Program-made: the position numbers and the translations under genes
Shown here: positions 1-8,691 of the stretch, in pieces
Layout of the letters: each line of letters starts with the position of its first letter
Position numbering within the stretch: the first letter of the stretch is position 1
Assembly (NCBI RefSeq): GCF_943913955.1
Contig: NZ_CALUAE010000013.1
Coordinates: 32,166-96,165 of the forward strand
DNA length: 64,000 nucleotides
Direction of reading: 5' to 3'
From: Mycolicibacterium bacteremicum
GTDB taxonomy: Bacteria; Actinomycetota; Actinomycetes; Mycobacteriales; Mycobacteriaceae
The notes under the pieces: model-generated
Databases searched by the model: none
Told to the model about the DNA's origin: nothing
What the model saw: the letters and a program-made list of their open reading frames with translations, nothing else

Positions 1-98
1 GCGAGCACTCATGCCGTAATGCAGCGCTGAAACATCGGTGCACCACGCGCCGTCGACAGACCCCGACACGTCCTGACGGCAAGGGCAGGCGGCAACGT

Positions 99-863
99 CT
101 AGTGTTCGTGGCTGCTGTGATCATGCAACGGTTGGGCCGGCGCGGCCGGGGCATGCTCAATGGCCGGTGCAAGCGGTGGCTCGGGTGCGCCTGCGCCGCC
201 ATCGAGTGGGGCGGCGTGCTTAGGTGCGGCCGGCCCGACGTTCAACGGAACGGCCGGCGCGGGATCGTGCCCGTGGTCGTGCTGGTCGCCGCCGTGATGA
301 TCGTCGGCGTGCTCGGCGTTGGTTGCGTGGTGGCCCGAATCGGCTTCCGCCGGGCCGTGGTGGTGGCCGTGGCGCTGACCGGATACCACGCCCACCGTGG
401 AGGCCAGGGTGACCACGCCGACCGCGCCGAGCAGCACTGCGGCACTCGCTAACCCGGAAACCGGTTGGCCCTGCAGCCCGCGATACCAAATCCAGCCGGC
501 ACCCATCACGACATAAATCTGCATCAACAACGCCGCCAAGTCGGCGCCCTGCACCACTTCGGCCTGGCCCGCATGCGGGCCGAATGGGGCACCCGCAGTG
601 CGCGACAAAGCCCACAAGGCGATGGCGCCAACATTGAGGACGATCCCCGCCGCCAGAACCGGAAGAGTCGTCCTGACCAGGACCACGCGCGCCCAGATCA
701 GTTGGAGCAGCGCGAGTGCCGCGAAGAACGCTCCGGACAACGCCCATTCCTGCCAGTGCGCAGGAACGACCGCGAAGTGGACAACTGCCGCCCCGAAAGA
801 CGCCAGTGCGGCGCACCGAGCAGCCAGCCGGCTGTCTGTCTTGGGCGCTGCTTTGATAGCCAT
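99..863 (-). CDS. Membrane protein with histidine-rich C-terminal tail
   Basis: Predicted 254-residue integral membrane protein of unknown function. About five hydrophobic segments fill residues 15-170. The last 80 residues are hydrophilic and full of His, Asp and Glu, with several HxHH-type runs and a tail ending in HDHSSHEH. Such tails usually bind Zn, Cu, Ni or Co, so a role in metal handling is an inference. The start at 863 (MAIKAAPK) was chosen because the 17 upstream codons are Cys/Arg/Pro-rich and unlike a membrane-protein leader. The gene stands alone. The family is not recognised; the membrane topology is clearer than any function. Confidence 0.75.
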   Translation of the reverse strand: MAIKAAPKTDSRLAARCAALASFGAAVVHFAVVPAHWQEWALSGAFFAALALLQLIWARVVLVRTTLPVLAAGIVLNVGAIALWALSRTAGAPFGPHAGQAEVVQGADLAALLMQIYVVMGAGWIWYRGLQGQPVSGLASAAVLLGAVGVVTLASTVGVVSGQRHGHHHGPAEADSGHHATNAEHADDHHGGDQHDHGHDPAPAVPLNVGPAAPKHAAPLDGGAGAPEPPLAPAIEHAPAAPAQPLHDHSSHEH

Positions 864-1261
864 TGTTCGATGATGACAGCCCCACCGACCTCGCACAGGA
901 GGCGGACATAACATCTCAACCCCAACGAGATCGGTTCGTCACGAAACCCGAGTGGCTACATCACGACATCTTTCGGGCCTATCCACCAGTGCGAGCTGGG
1001 AAGCTCAAAGCGAACATGAGCAGTCTTAATACTCCGCTGTCGTCCTCGACCCCGCGACGACTGGGACCACGGTGTGGTTTCAGGGTATGCCATGTTGTCC
1101 GGAAATTGACCCAGACCATTTCGCGTGGAGGCTTAGATCGCCGCACAACAGGCAGGCGGCATATGCCATAACGCGGCGGAACCTACCAAAGGCGCCGCGG
1201 CAAACGGTCGGCCCAGTGAACCGGCGGCCGGGCCAGCACCGCGGCCCGCAAGGGATCGAGA
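864..1261. other. Intergenic stretch, nothing recognised
   Basis: About 400 bases between two minus-strand genes. Open frames of around 100 codons exist on the plus strand, but their translations are Arg/Pro/Thr-rich without any recognisable domain and they lack ribosome-binding sites. No RNA gene, inverted repeat or promoter consensus was seen. It probably includes the promoter of the His-rich membrane protein. Confidence 0.4.
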
Positions 1262-3259
1262 TCAGAGTCGCTCGGTCGAGTCCGCTGACCTGGCGTCATC
1301 TGCCAACGGACAACTGCCTCGCCGACAGAGCATGGCGCCTTGAGACCGGCTGCTCGCCACCTGCGCGGGACGTTCGCTGAACTGGGTGCGGTACAGGTCG
1401 GTGTACCGTCCGCCGCGGGCAAGCAGCTGCTCGTGATCACCGCGTTCGACGATGTGGCCATCCTCGACGACGAGGATGAGATCGGCGGCGCGCACCGTCG
1501 ACAACCGGTGGGCGATGACGATCGAGGTGCGGCCGGCCAGCGCCTCGGCCAGCGCCTGCTGCACCGCGGCCTCGGACTCTGAGTCCAGCGACGCGGTCGC
1601 CTCGTCGAGGATGACCACCTGGGGCGAGGCCAGCAACACCCGCGCGATGGTGAGCCGCTGCCGCTGTCCGCCGGAGAGCCGGTACCCGCGCTCGCCCACG
1701 ATGGTGTCCAGCCCGTCGGGCATGCCGGCGACGACATCGGCAAGACGAGCCCGGTGCAGCGCCGCCCAGATCTGCTCGTCGGTCGCATCGGGTGCGGCCA
1801 GCAGGAGATTCGACCGGATCGACTCGTGGAAAAGGTGTCCGTCCTGGGTGACCATGCCGACGGTCTTCTTCAGCGAAGCGAACGTCACGTCTCGCAGATC
1901 GGCTCCGTTGAGCCGGATCGCGCCCGCGGCCGATCCCGAATCTTTCAACGCGTCAACGTCATAGAGCCGCGCCAACAGCGACGCGATGGTCGACTTGCCC
2001 GCCCCGGACGGCCCGACGAGAGCCACCACCTGTCCGGGCTGTGCGGTGAACGAGATGCCGTGCAGGACCTCATCCCCGCCGCGGCGGTCGAGTTCGGCGA
2101 CCTCTTCGAGTGAGGCCAGCGACACCTGATCGGCGGCCGGATAGGAGAAGCGAACCTGGTCGAATTGCACGTGGACCGGACCGCGCGGCACCTCGACGGC
2201 ACCGGGGCGTTCGCGGATCAGCGGTACCAGATCGAGTACTTCGAAGACCCTGTCGAAACTGACAAGTGCCGTGGCGACCTCGACCCGCGCGTTGGCCAGC
2301 GCGGTGAGAGGTGCATAGAGCCGGGTCAGCAGCAGGGCCAGTGACACGATGGCGCCGGCCTGCAGATGCCCGCCGATCGCGAGCGCTCCGCCCAGCCCGT
2401 ACACCAGTGCCAATGCCAGCGCCGACATCAGCGTCATCGAGTTCATGAACGTGGTCTGCAGCATTGCGGTGCGTACCCCGATATCGCGCACCCGGCCGGC
2501 CCGCGTCCTGAATTCGCGCGACTCCGCGGCGGGGTCGCCGAACAACTTCACCAGCGTGGCGCCCGGCGCGGAGAACCGCTCGGTCATCTGGTTGTTCATG
2601 GTGGCGTTGTGGGTGGCTGCCTCGCGCGACAGCCGCGCCATGGCGGCGCCGATCCGGCGGGACGGAATCAGGAACAGCGGCAGTACCGCCAACGCCAGCA
2701 ACGTGATCTGCCACGAGATGCTCATCATCACCGCCAGGGTCAGCAGCAGTGTGACGAGGTTGGAGACGACGCCGGACAGTGTGTCCGAGAACGCGCGCTG
2801 GGCGCCCATCACGTCCTGGCCGAGCCTGCTGACCAGGGCACCCGTGCGGGTTCGGGTGAAAAACGCGACCGGCATGCGCTGCACGTGGTCGAACACCGCC
2901 GTGCGGAGGTCGAGTATCAGGCCTTCCCCGATCGTCGACGACAGCCAGCGGGTGACGAGTGCCAACGCGGCTTCGGCGATCGCGACGACCGCGATGACGA
3001 TAGCCAGCAGGATGGCCACCCGGGCGTTACCGGCTCCGGTGATCTCGTCGACGACGCGGCCGGCCAGTAGCGGCGTCGCCACCGTCAAGGCCGCCGCCAC
3101 CACGCTGACGGTGAGGAACACACCGAGTCGGCGATGATGGCGTGCCGCAAACCGCCAGATCCGTGGGAGCAGCCCCTGACCTGCCAATGCGTGCAGATCA
3201 CCGCCGCGCGCATGCGTCTGCCGGTAGAGGGACTGCCGGGCCACGGTCTCCAAGCTCAT
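1262..3259 (-). CDS. ABC exporter, fused permease and ATPase (half transporter)
   Basis: 665-residue half-size ABC exporter expected to act as a dimer in the inner membrane, driving export with ATP. Six membrane helices span about residues 45-330 and the nucleotide-binding domain about 365-640. Visible ATPase motifs are Walker A GPSGAGKST, signature LSGGQRQR, Walker B VVILDEA and the switch His in IAHRLST. The start MSLETVARQ at 3259 is preferred over an upstream Met. A tail of about 35 residues after the ATPase core is low-complexity. There is no neighbouring partner ABC gene, so a homodimer is likely. The substrate cannot be told from sequence; drug or lipid export is typical for the family. 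Confidence 0.9.
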   Translation of the reverse strand: MSLETVARQSLYRQTHARGGDLHALAGQGLLPRIWRFAARHHRRLGVFLTVSVVAAALTVATPLLAGRVVDEITGAGNARVAILLAIVIAVVAIAEAALALVTRWLSSTIGEGLILDLRTAVFDHVQRMPVAFFTRTRTGALVSRLGQDVMGAQRAFSDTLSGVVSNLVTLLLTLAVMMSISWQITLLALAVLPLFLIPSRRIGAAMARLSREAATHNATMNNQMTERFSAPGATLVKLFGDPAAESREFRTRAGRVRDIGVRTAMLQTTFMNSMTLMSALALALVYGLGGALAIGGHLQAGAIVSLALLLTRLYAPLTALANARVEVATALVSFDRVFEVLDLVPLIRERPGAVEVPRGPVHVQFDQVRFSYPAADQVSLASLEEVAELDRRGGDEVLHGISFTAQPGQVVALVGPSGAGKSTIASLLARLYDVDALKDSGSAAGAIRLNGADLRDVTFASLKKTVGMVTQDGHLFHESIRSNLLLAAPDATDEQIWAALHRARLADVVAGMPDGLDTIVGERGYRLSGGQRQRLTIARVLLASPQVVILDEATASLDSESEAAVQQALAEALAGRTSIVIAHRLSTVRAADLILVVEDGHIVERGDHEQLLARGGRYTDLYRTQFSERPAQVASSRSQGAMLCRRGSCPLADDARSADSTERL

Positions 3260-3386
3260 GAATCCACCGTAGAAGCTCAACGGCGGTCGAGGTCAAAGCC
3301 TTCCCGCGGTCCAGGGCACATGTGTGAGCCTCGCGCCGGCCGGGAATGGATGTCTCGTGCCGGGAGAGACGTTAGAAGCGGGTCGA

Positions 3387-4538
3387 ATGCGGGCACCAAG
3401 GGGGCCCGACGAGCAGATCGTGGTCATCGGCGCGGGCCCCTGCGGTTTGGCCGTGGCCCGTCAGTTGCGTCACCGGCACGGCATCGATGCCCTCGTGCTC
3501 GACCGCGCCGGTGAACCAGCGTCCTCCTGGCGGCGGTTTCACGACGACTTCCGGCTGAACACGTGCGGTTACTGGTCGCATCTACCGGGTCAGCACATTC
3601 CCAGCCGCCACGGGCGGTGGCCATCGCGCGATGCCATGCTGGACTACTTCGAAGATTACGTGCGGCGGCAAGGACTGCGTCTGCGCATGGGCACGGCGGT
3701 TACGCGCATCGATCGCGACGCAGCGGGGTGGCGTCTGGACACCGTGAGCGGAAGCTGCACTGCAGCAACGGTTGTGGTAGCCGCCGGGAACTATCACACG
3801 CCGCGTATGCCGTCGTGGCCGGGGGCGCAGGAGTTCACCGGCGAACTGCTGCATTCGGTGGACTACCACCGGGCCGACCCGTTCATCGGACGCGATGTCT
3901 TGGTGGTGGGTTCGGGGAATTCGGCCACCGACATCGCGGTGAGTCTCAGCGAGGCCGGTGCGTTTCGAGTGCGGATGTCGGTGCGGACACCGCCGCATCT
4001 CGTGCCGCGGGCGATCGCCGGTGTTCCCGTCGACCTGTTCAGTGACGCCTTCGACCGACTGCCCGTGCAGGTTCTGGACCGTGCCGCGGCGATGATGCAG
4101 GCTCTCTGGTGGGGCGACCTACGAGGCGATGGCCTCCCGAAGCCACGCAAGGGGATCTACCAGGCTCTGCTCGAGGACACCCAGATCCCTACGCTGGGCG
4201 ACGATCTGGTGCCACGAGTGCAGGACGGCAGCATCGAGGTGGTGGCCGCGGTCGAGTCGTTCGCCGGTGACAGTGTCCTGCTGGCCGATGGCGCGACGGT
4301 GCGTCCCGACGTCGTCATCGCCGCCACGGGCTACACCAAGGGTCTCGACGACATGGTCGGCCACCTCGGTGTACTCGATTCCGACGGAAGCCCGGTGAGT
4401 AACGGATTGCCCAGCGCTGCACCGGGATTGTGGTTTGCCGGATACGAGGAGCCGCTGGTCGGGCCGCTGCGGTCCTTCCGTCGAGGTGCCTCCGGACTGG
4501 CGGGTGCGGTGGCGGATCATCTGAAACATTCGGCCTGA
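3387..4538 (+). CDS. Flavin-dependent monooxygenase-like NAD(P)/FAD oxidoreductase
   Basis: 383-residue class B flavoprotein monooxygenase-like enzyme. An FAD-binding VVIGAGPCGLAVA lies near the N-terminus, a central FTGELLHSVDY segment resembles the FxGxxxHxxxY/W fingerprint of FMO and Baeyer-Villiger enzymes, and a second Rossmann motif, VVGSGNSATDIAV, would bind NADPH. AATGY near the C-terminus is the usual FMO signature. Family members oxygenate soft nucleophiles or ketones; the substrate here is unknown. The ATG at 3387 leaves a short leader before the Rossmann fold; GTG starts at 3324 and 3357 are alternatives without a better ribosome-binding site. A methyltransferase follows after 35 bases, probably cotranscribed. 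Confidence 0.85.
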   Translation: MRAPRGPDEQIVVIGAGPCGLAVARQLRHRHGIDALVLDRAGEPASSWRRFHDDFRLNTCGYWSHLPGQHIPSRHGRWPSRDAMLDYFEDYVRRQGLRLRMGTAVTRIDRDAAGWRLDTVSGSCTAATVVVAAGNYHTPRMPSWPGAQEFTGELLHSVDYHRADPFIGRDVLVVGSGNSATDIAVSLSEAGAFRVRMSVRTPPHLVPRAIAGVPVDLFSDAFDRLPVQVLDRAAAMMQALWWGDLRGDGLPKPRKGIYQALLEDTQIPTLGDDLVPRVQDGSIEVVAAVESFAGDSVLLADGATVRPDVVIAATGYTKGLDDMVGHLGVLDSDGSPVSNGLPSAAPGLWFAGYEEPLVGPLRSFRRGASGLAGAVADHLKHSA

Positions 4539-4573
4539 CCGACCGAGCGGTCCTTCGTACTATCGTCATCTCC

Positions 4574-5242
4574 GTGCCAAGGCGACCACGTCAGCACCCC
4601 GCTGACCTCGACACCGTTCGCGACTCCTATGACCGGGTGGCCGACAATTACGTCGAGATGGTGACCACGACGGGAGTCGGGGACATCCGGACGCATCCGT
4701 GGCTCAAAGCCGCCGTGGACGCTTTTGCCGACGTGGTCGCGCCGATCGGACCGGTCCTCGATGTCGGCTGCGGGCCGGGGACGGTGACCGCCTACCTTGC
4801 TGCGCGCAACATCGAGGTGTCAGGAATCGATCTGTCCCCGCGGATGATCGATCACGCACGGCAGCTACATCCTCAGTGCACGTTCCGGGTTGGCTCGGCG
4901 ACCGACCTCGATCTACGCCCGGCATCGCTGGGCGGGATCCTGGGCTGGTGGTCGCTGTTCAACCTGCCGCGCGACATCCTGCCCACGGTTCTGACCTCTT
5001 TCGCCATGGCGTTACGACCAGGTGGCCAGCTGGTCATCGCGACCCATGTCGGTGACGACGATGTCGAGCGCACAGAGGCCTATAACGGCGTGCCGGTCAG
5101 ATGGACGACCTACCAATGGCAGCCAGATCAACTCATCGCCCTGCTACAGCAGGCGGGATTGCGGACGGTGGCCGATCTCCGTCTCGCTGCGGATCAGAAC
5201 AGCGGACCCGCCAGCGTGCTCGTCGCACAACGCACCGGGTAG
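4574..5242 (+). CDS. Class I SAM-dependent methyltransferase
   Basis: 222-residue Rossmann-fold methyltransferase. Motif I is LDVGCGPGTVTAYLA, followed by SGIDLSP (the acidic residue contacts SAM ribose), and a post-III ALRPGGQLVIA strand is typical of small-molecule methyltransferases. The GTG start at 4574 begins the conserved region directly; the longer open frame reaching back to 4430 overlaps the monooxygenase gene and encodes low-complexity sequence. Downstream of the monooxygenase with a 35-base gap, so the two may modify the same molecule. Substrate unknown. Confidence 0.85.
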   Translation: MPRRPRQHPADLDTVRDSYDRVADNYVEMVTTTGVGDIRTHPWLKAAVDAFADVVAPIGPVLDVGCGPGTVTAYLAARNIEVSGIDLSPRMIDHARQLHPQCTFRVGSATDLDLRPASLGGILGWWSLFNLPRDILPTVLTSFAMALRPGGQLVIATHVGDDDVERTEAYNGVPVRWTTYQWQPDQLIALLQQAGLRTVADLRLAADQNSGPASVLVAQRTG

Positions 5243-5281
5243 TCCCAGATCGACCTGACGCCCACTGGGCATCAGCCGGCG

Positions 5282-6169
5282 TCATTTCCGGAGTCGCACA
5301 TCCTGCGCGGCTGATCTGGCGCCGCCAGAGCCGTGCACATTCCCCGCCGACTTCTCGGTCGGCTCCGGACCGAAGGACGTCGCGTGCAGCAGCGGGATGA
5401 TGAACGCGTCGAACAGCGATGGCAACAAACGGTAGGCCGCAATTGCCGGACGGTTGACCCACCCGATCTGGCGCTCGGTGGACCGCCGGCGGGTGGTGGC
5501 CGTGACGATGGCCCGGGCGATGGTGGCCGGCGCGTCGGCGGTAGGGGCGACGCGCGGTGCGCGACCGAGGAAGTTGCCCGCAGCGAGGTAGACATCGGTG
5601 TCCACCGGGCCCGGGTAGAGGCCGTGGATGCGGATACCGCGCCGGTGCCGGTTCTCCTGCCGCAATGCGCGCACCAGGCCGCTGAGTGCGAATTTGCTCA
5701 TCACATATGCGGATTGGAAGGGCACGGCGGTCACCCCGAGTAGCGATCCGACGATGACGAGGTGTCCGGTGCCGCGCTGCTGGAACTGGGCCAGTGCCGC
5801 CCGCGCAACGTTTACCGCACCGAGCAGGTTGGTGCGGATGATGGCGTCGAACACATCGACGGGCAGGTCCTCGAAGCGGCCGAAGGCGGTGATTGCCGCG
5901 CAGTGCGCGACGATGTCGACGCGACCATAGGTGCCGACGGCGGCGGCGAACAGCGCATGCACCTGGTCGGCGTCCGCAATATCGGTGGGCTGCACGAGCA
6001 CGTAGGTGGCCCCGGCTGAAGCACATTCCTCGGCCACTCGACTCAGCGCGTCCTGCGAGCGTGACACCAACACCAGGTTGGCCCGCCGGCGCGCGTAGGC
6101 CAGCGCGGTCTCCCGACCGATGCCGCTGGACGCGCCGATGACGACAACCACGCTCCCGGTGCTCATCAT
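5282..6169 (-). CDS. Short-chain dehydrogenase/reductase, classical type
   Basis: 295-residue NAD(P)-dependent SDR. The cofactor loop VVIGASSGIGRE is at the N-terminus and the catalytic Tyr/Lys are in YVMSKFA. A hydrophobic C-terminal extension (about residues 245-285, rich in Leu, Ile and Phe) follows the core, as in membrane-associated SDRs. The start codon at 6169 overlaps the stop of the upstream epimerase gene in an ATGA arrangement, so the two are translationally coupled. An upstream Met at 6430 lies in the wrong gene and was rejected. Substrate unknown; lipid or aromatic aldehyde/ketone reduction is common for mycobacterial relatives. Confidence 0.88.
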   Translation of the reverse strand: MMSTGSVVVVIGASSGIGRETALAYARRRANLVLVSRSQDALSRVAEECASAGATYVLVQPTDIADADQVHALFAAAVGTYGRVDIVAHCAAITAFGRFEDLPVDVFDAIIRTNLLGAVNVARAALAQFQQRGTGHLVIVGSLLGVTAVPFQSAYVMSKFALSGLVRALRQENRHRRGIRIHGLYPGPVDTDVYLAAGNFLGRAPRVAPTADAPATIARAIVTATTRRRSTERQIGWVNRPAIAAYRLLPSLFDAFIIPLLHATSFGPEPTEKSAGNVHGSGGARSAAQDVRLRK

Positions 6170-7530
6170 CGACCCCGGCGGCGTTCGGCGACGGCGAACG
6201 CGCCCAGCACAGCTGTCGCGAGGACCGGCGCCCAGCCCCCTCGGCGCGTCGCCAGCACGGCGGCGCCGACGGTGGGTGGGGCCAGCAGCGCCACCGGGTC
6301 CCGACGGCGCTGCGTCAGCCGTGCCAGTGCGGCGGGCGTGCCTGCGGCCAGATTGGTGCCGATCACCACGGCCTCCGGCCACCCGGGCCGGCTCGCCCCC
6401 AGTGCCCGCGCTGCGACCAGCATCAGCCATAGGGTCAATGAGGCGTCGTGCAACGCGTCGACTGCCGTGTGCTTCGTCATGGTCGTCCTGTCGTCGTATC
6501 CCAGAGCGGGGCTGAATCCGACGGCGCCGTCGGCGAGTCCCTCGATCAGTTCCCGCGCGCTGTCGGCGGACGAATGCGCCGGCGCCCAGCCGGTTTCGTT
6601 GCGCAGTTTGGTGGTGTCCATCAACGGTGTGTTGGTCGCGACGTCGTACCAGCCGGGCGTCACCGCGATCACGCGGAGGCTGTTCAGTGCGACGACGACG
6701 CGGCGCACGAGACGCGCATCGATCGGCACCGGTCGGCCGCCCACCAGTGCGGCCAGACCGGCGTCACCCAAGGGGTCGGCCGCGACGTTGTAGGAGCCCG
6801 TCGAGCGGCACCGCATGAGACGCACCGCTGCCTCGCCGACATCGTCGGTGTGCACGAATTGCAGTGCGAGGCCCATCGGGAGGGGCAGCACGGGCAGTGC
6901 TCGGCGCCGCATGAGTTCCAGGACGAAGCGGGGGAGCAGGGGGCCGAGGTAGAGCCTGCTGACCATCGAGGCCGTCTCGCGCTGGGCCACCACCGTGGGC
7001 CGGAACCGGCTGATGACGACATCGGGGTGGGCCTGCTGGTAGTCGTCGAGCAGCGCCTCGACCATCACCTTGTGCCGGCTGTACACCGACGTCGGTTGAC
7101 CGGTCGCCGGGTATGTTTCGTCGACGGGCGTGCGCGGTCCCGGGGCGTAGACGCCGAGGCTGGAGGCATAGACGAGGTGTGCGATGCCGGCATCGGTCAT
7201 CGCTCGCAGGACCGCCTGTGTGCCAACGACGTTGGCCCGATACAGGTAGTCGTTGTCGTGCACGGGGTAGAGGGCCAGCGCGAGGTGGATGACGACGTCG
7301 GCGCCGGCCATCGCCGGGGCCAGTCGTGCGGCGGCATCGGGTGCCGACAGGTCGACCGCGTGCCAGTGCACGGTGTCGTACAGTTCGCCGACGGTGGGCG
7401 GGCGCCGGCACACGCCGACGATCTCGGCCGCTGGGACGTGTCGCGCCAGCGCGCGGAGCACACCGCTTCCGACGTTTCCCGAGGCGCCGGTGACGACGAT
7501 ACGCCGCGGTGTCGTCACCGGTTTGGCCAT
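6166..7530 (-). CDS. Extended SDR (NAD-dependent epimerase/dehydratase family) with membrane tail
   Basis: 454-residue atypical/extended SDR. The N-terminus shows the VVTGASGNVGSG nucleotide-binding loop; the active-site Tyr and Lys are in YSRHKVMVE around residue 155. The catalytic domain ends near residue 340, and the last 110 residues are hydrophobic Ala/Leu/Val-rich segments that probably anchor it to the membrane. The downstream SDR overlaps it by four bases. A paralogue sits at 50122-51195 and a broken copy of the first 60 or so codons at 12562-12746. Function unassigned; NAD(P)-dependent sugar or steroid/lipid modification are possible. Confidence 0.85.
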   Translation of the reverse strand: MAKPVTTPRRIVVTGASGNVGSGVLRALARHVPAAEIVGVCRRPPTVGELYDTVHWHAVDLSAPDAAARLAPAMAGADVVIHLALALYPVHDNDYLYRANVVGTQAVLRAMTDAGIAHLVYASSLGVYAPGPRTPVDETYPATGQPTSVYSRHKVMVEALLDDYQQAHPDVVISRFRPTVVAQRETASMVSRLYLGPLLPRFVLELMRRRALPVLPLPMGLALQFVHTDDVGEAAVRLMRCRSTGSYNVAADPLGDAGLAALVGGRPVPIDARLVRRVVVALNSLRVIAVTPGWYDVATNTPLMDTTKLRNETGWAPAHSSADSARELIEGLADGAVGFSPALGYDDRTTMTKHTAVDALHDASLTLWLMLVAARALGASRPGWPEAVVIGTNLAAGTPAALARLTQRRRDPVALLAPPTVGAAVLATRRGGWAPVLATAVLGAFAVAERRRGR

Positions 7531-7609
7531 GAGTCGGGGTACCCAGGTCGCCGGGTGGCAAACGGCCGGGAATTTGCCGCCGTGTCGGATTTGCCAGTGG
7601 CGCCGAGGT

Positions 7610-8509
7610 CTATCCGGCGCCGGCCCGCAGCCCCCGGCAGGTCAGCACCGCGTCGGCGAACGCGCCCGGATCCTCTTGCGGCAGGTTGTGCCCGGCGTCG
7701 ACGACGCGATGTGCGTGAGGCCCGGAGAACATCGGCCCGTCACCGGCCGTGCCGCCGGGTTTGAGCGGATCTCGTGAACCGTCCAGCGTGATGGTCGGTA
7801 CCGGGATCCGGGGCCGGGTCGCCAACGCGGCGTCGACATCGGCGTAGCGCGAATCTCCCTCGACGGTGCCGAAGTTGTGGCGGTAGGCATGAACCACGAC
7901 ATCGACGAAGTCCGGGTTGTCGAACGATGCTGCGGTGGCCGCATAGGTGGCCGCGTCGAAGTCCCAGGTCGGCGACCACTGACGCCACAGCATGAGACAC
8001 AGATCTTCGCGGTGTCGGGCGAGGGTCTCGCGACCCCGCGCGGTCTGGAACAGGTGCTGATACCAGGCGACATACTCGACGGCGGGTGGCATTCCGTGAC
8101 GCGCGCGCTCATCGATGACGTCGTAGCTTGCCATGACCACGAGCCCAGAGATCAGGTCGGGCCACACCGCCGCGACACCGCAACACGCCAAGCCGCCCCA
8201 GTCATAACCGGCCACGATGGGCCGGTCGAGCCCGAGCGCACCGATCAACTGGCGCAGGTCGTCGGCCAACGCGGCTTGTTCACCGGAGCGCAGGGTGTCT
8301 GGCGACTGGAAGCGCGTCGGTCCGAACCCCCGTGCATACGGCCGAATCACTCGGGCGCCGTGTCGTGCGAGTTCGACAGTGACCTCGTCGAAAGCCTTTA
8401 CGTCATAGGGGAATCCATGGCACAGCACGACGGTCCACCCCTCGGGGGCACCGTCCTCGGCATAGCCGACCTTGAGTAGTTCGGTGTCCGCGTACTTCAC
8501 CTCCACCAC
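7610..8509 (-). CDS. Alpha/beta hydrolase of the epoxide hydrolase type
   Basis: 299-residue alpha/beta hydrolase. The oxyanion region is LCHGFPYD (HG-x-P motif of epoxide hydrolases), the nucleophile elbow is AGYDWGG with Asp rather than Ser, an acidic residue follows in DGSRDP, and the base is the His of DAGHNLPQEDP. Asp nucleophiles define epoxide hydrolases and haloalkane dehalogenases. The tyrosines that polarise the epoxide could not be assigned with certainty. It faces the DapB-like gene at 8692 across a region containing an inverted repeat, suggesting common regulation. Confidence 0.85.
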   Translation of the reverse strand: MVEVKYADTELLKVGYAEDGAPEGWTVVLCHGFPYDVKAFDEVTVELARHGARVIRPYARGFGPTRFQSPDTLRSGEQAALADDLRQLIGALGLDRPIVAGYDWGGLACCGVAAVWPDLISGLVVMASYDVIDERARHGMPPAVEYVAWYQHLFQTARGRETLARHREDLCLMLWRQWSPTWDFDAATYAATAASFDNPDFVDVVVHAYRHNFGTVEGDSRYADVDAALATRPRIPVPTITLDGSRDPLKPGGTAGDGPMFSGPHAHRVVDAGHNLPQEDPGAFADAVLTCRGLRAGAG

Positions 8510-8570
8510 CGTACGGCCGGCCCGGCGGCGGCGGAAAGCAATCGCCCCGATGTCGCCCGGCGGTGGTCCA

Positions 8571-8597
8571 GTAAACGTAGAGCGTATCCATGTTTAC
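8571..8597. promoter_or_regulatory. Inverted repeat, probable operator between divergent genes
   Basis: GTAAAC at 8571-8576 and GTTTAC at 8592-8597 form a perfect 6-bp inverted repeat. Extended inward by two bases each arm matches at 7 of 8. It sits 62 bases upstream of the hydrolase start and 95 bases upstream of the DapB-like start, a position typical for a TetR-family operator. No regulator gene is adjacent, so the protein that binds it is unknown. Confidence 0.45.
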
Positions 8598-8691
8598 AGA
8601 ATTGCTGAGTGTTGTAACGAATGAAGGTAGGCTCCGCCGTTGTGTGCAACCTGCAACCCGATCTTCTCCGCGCCGCACTCGGAAGTGTCCG

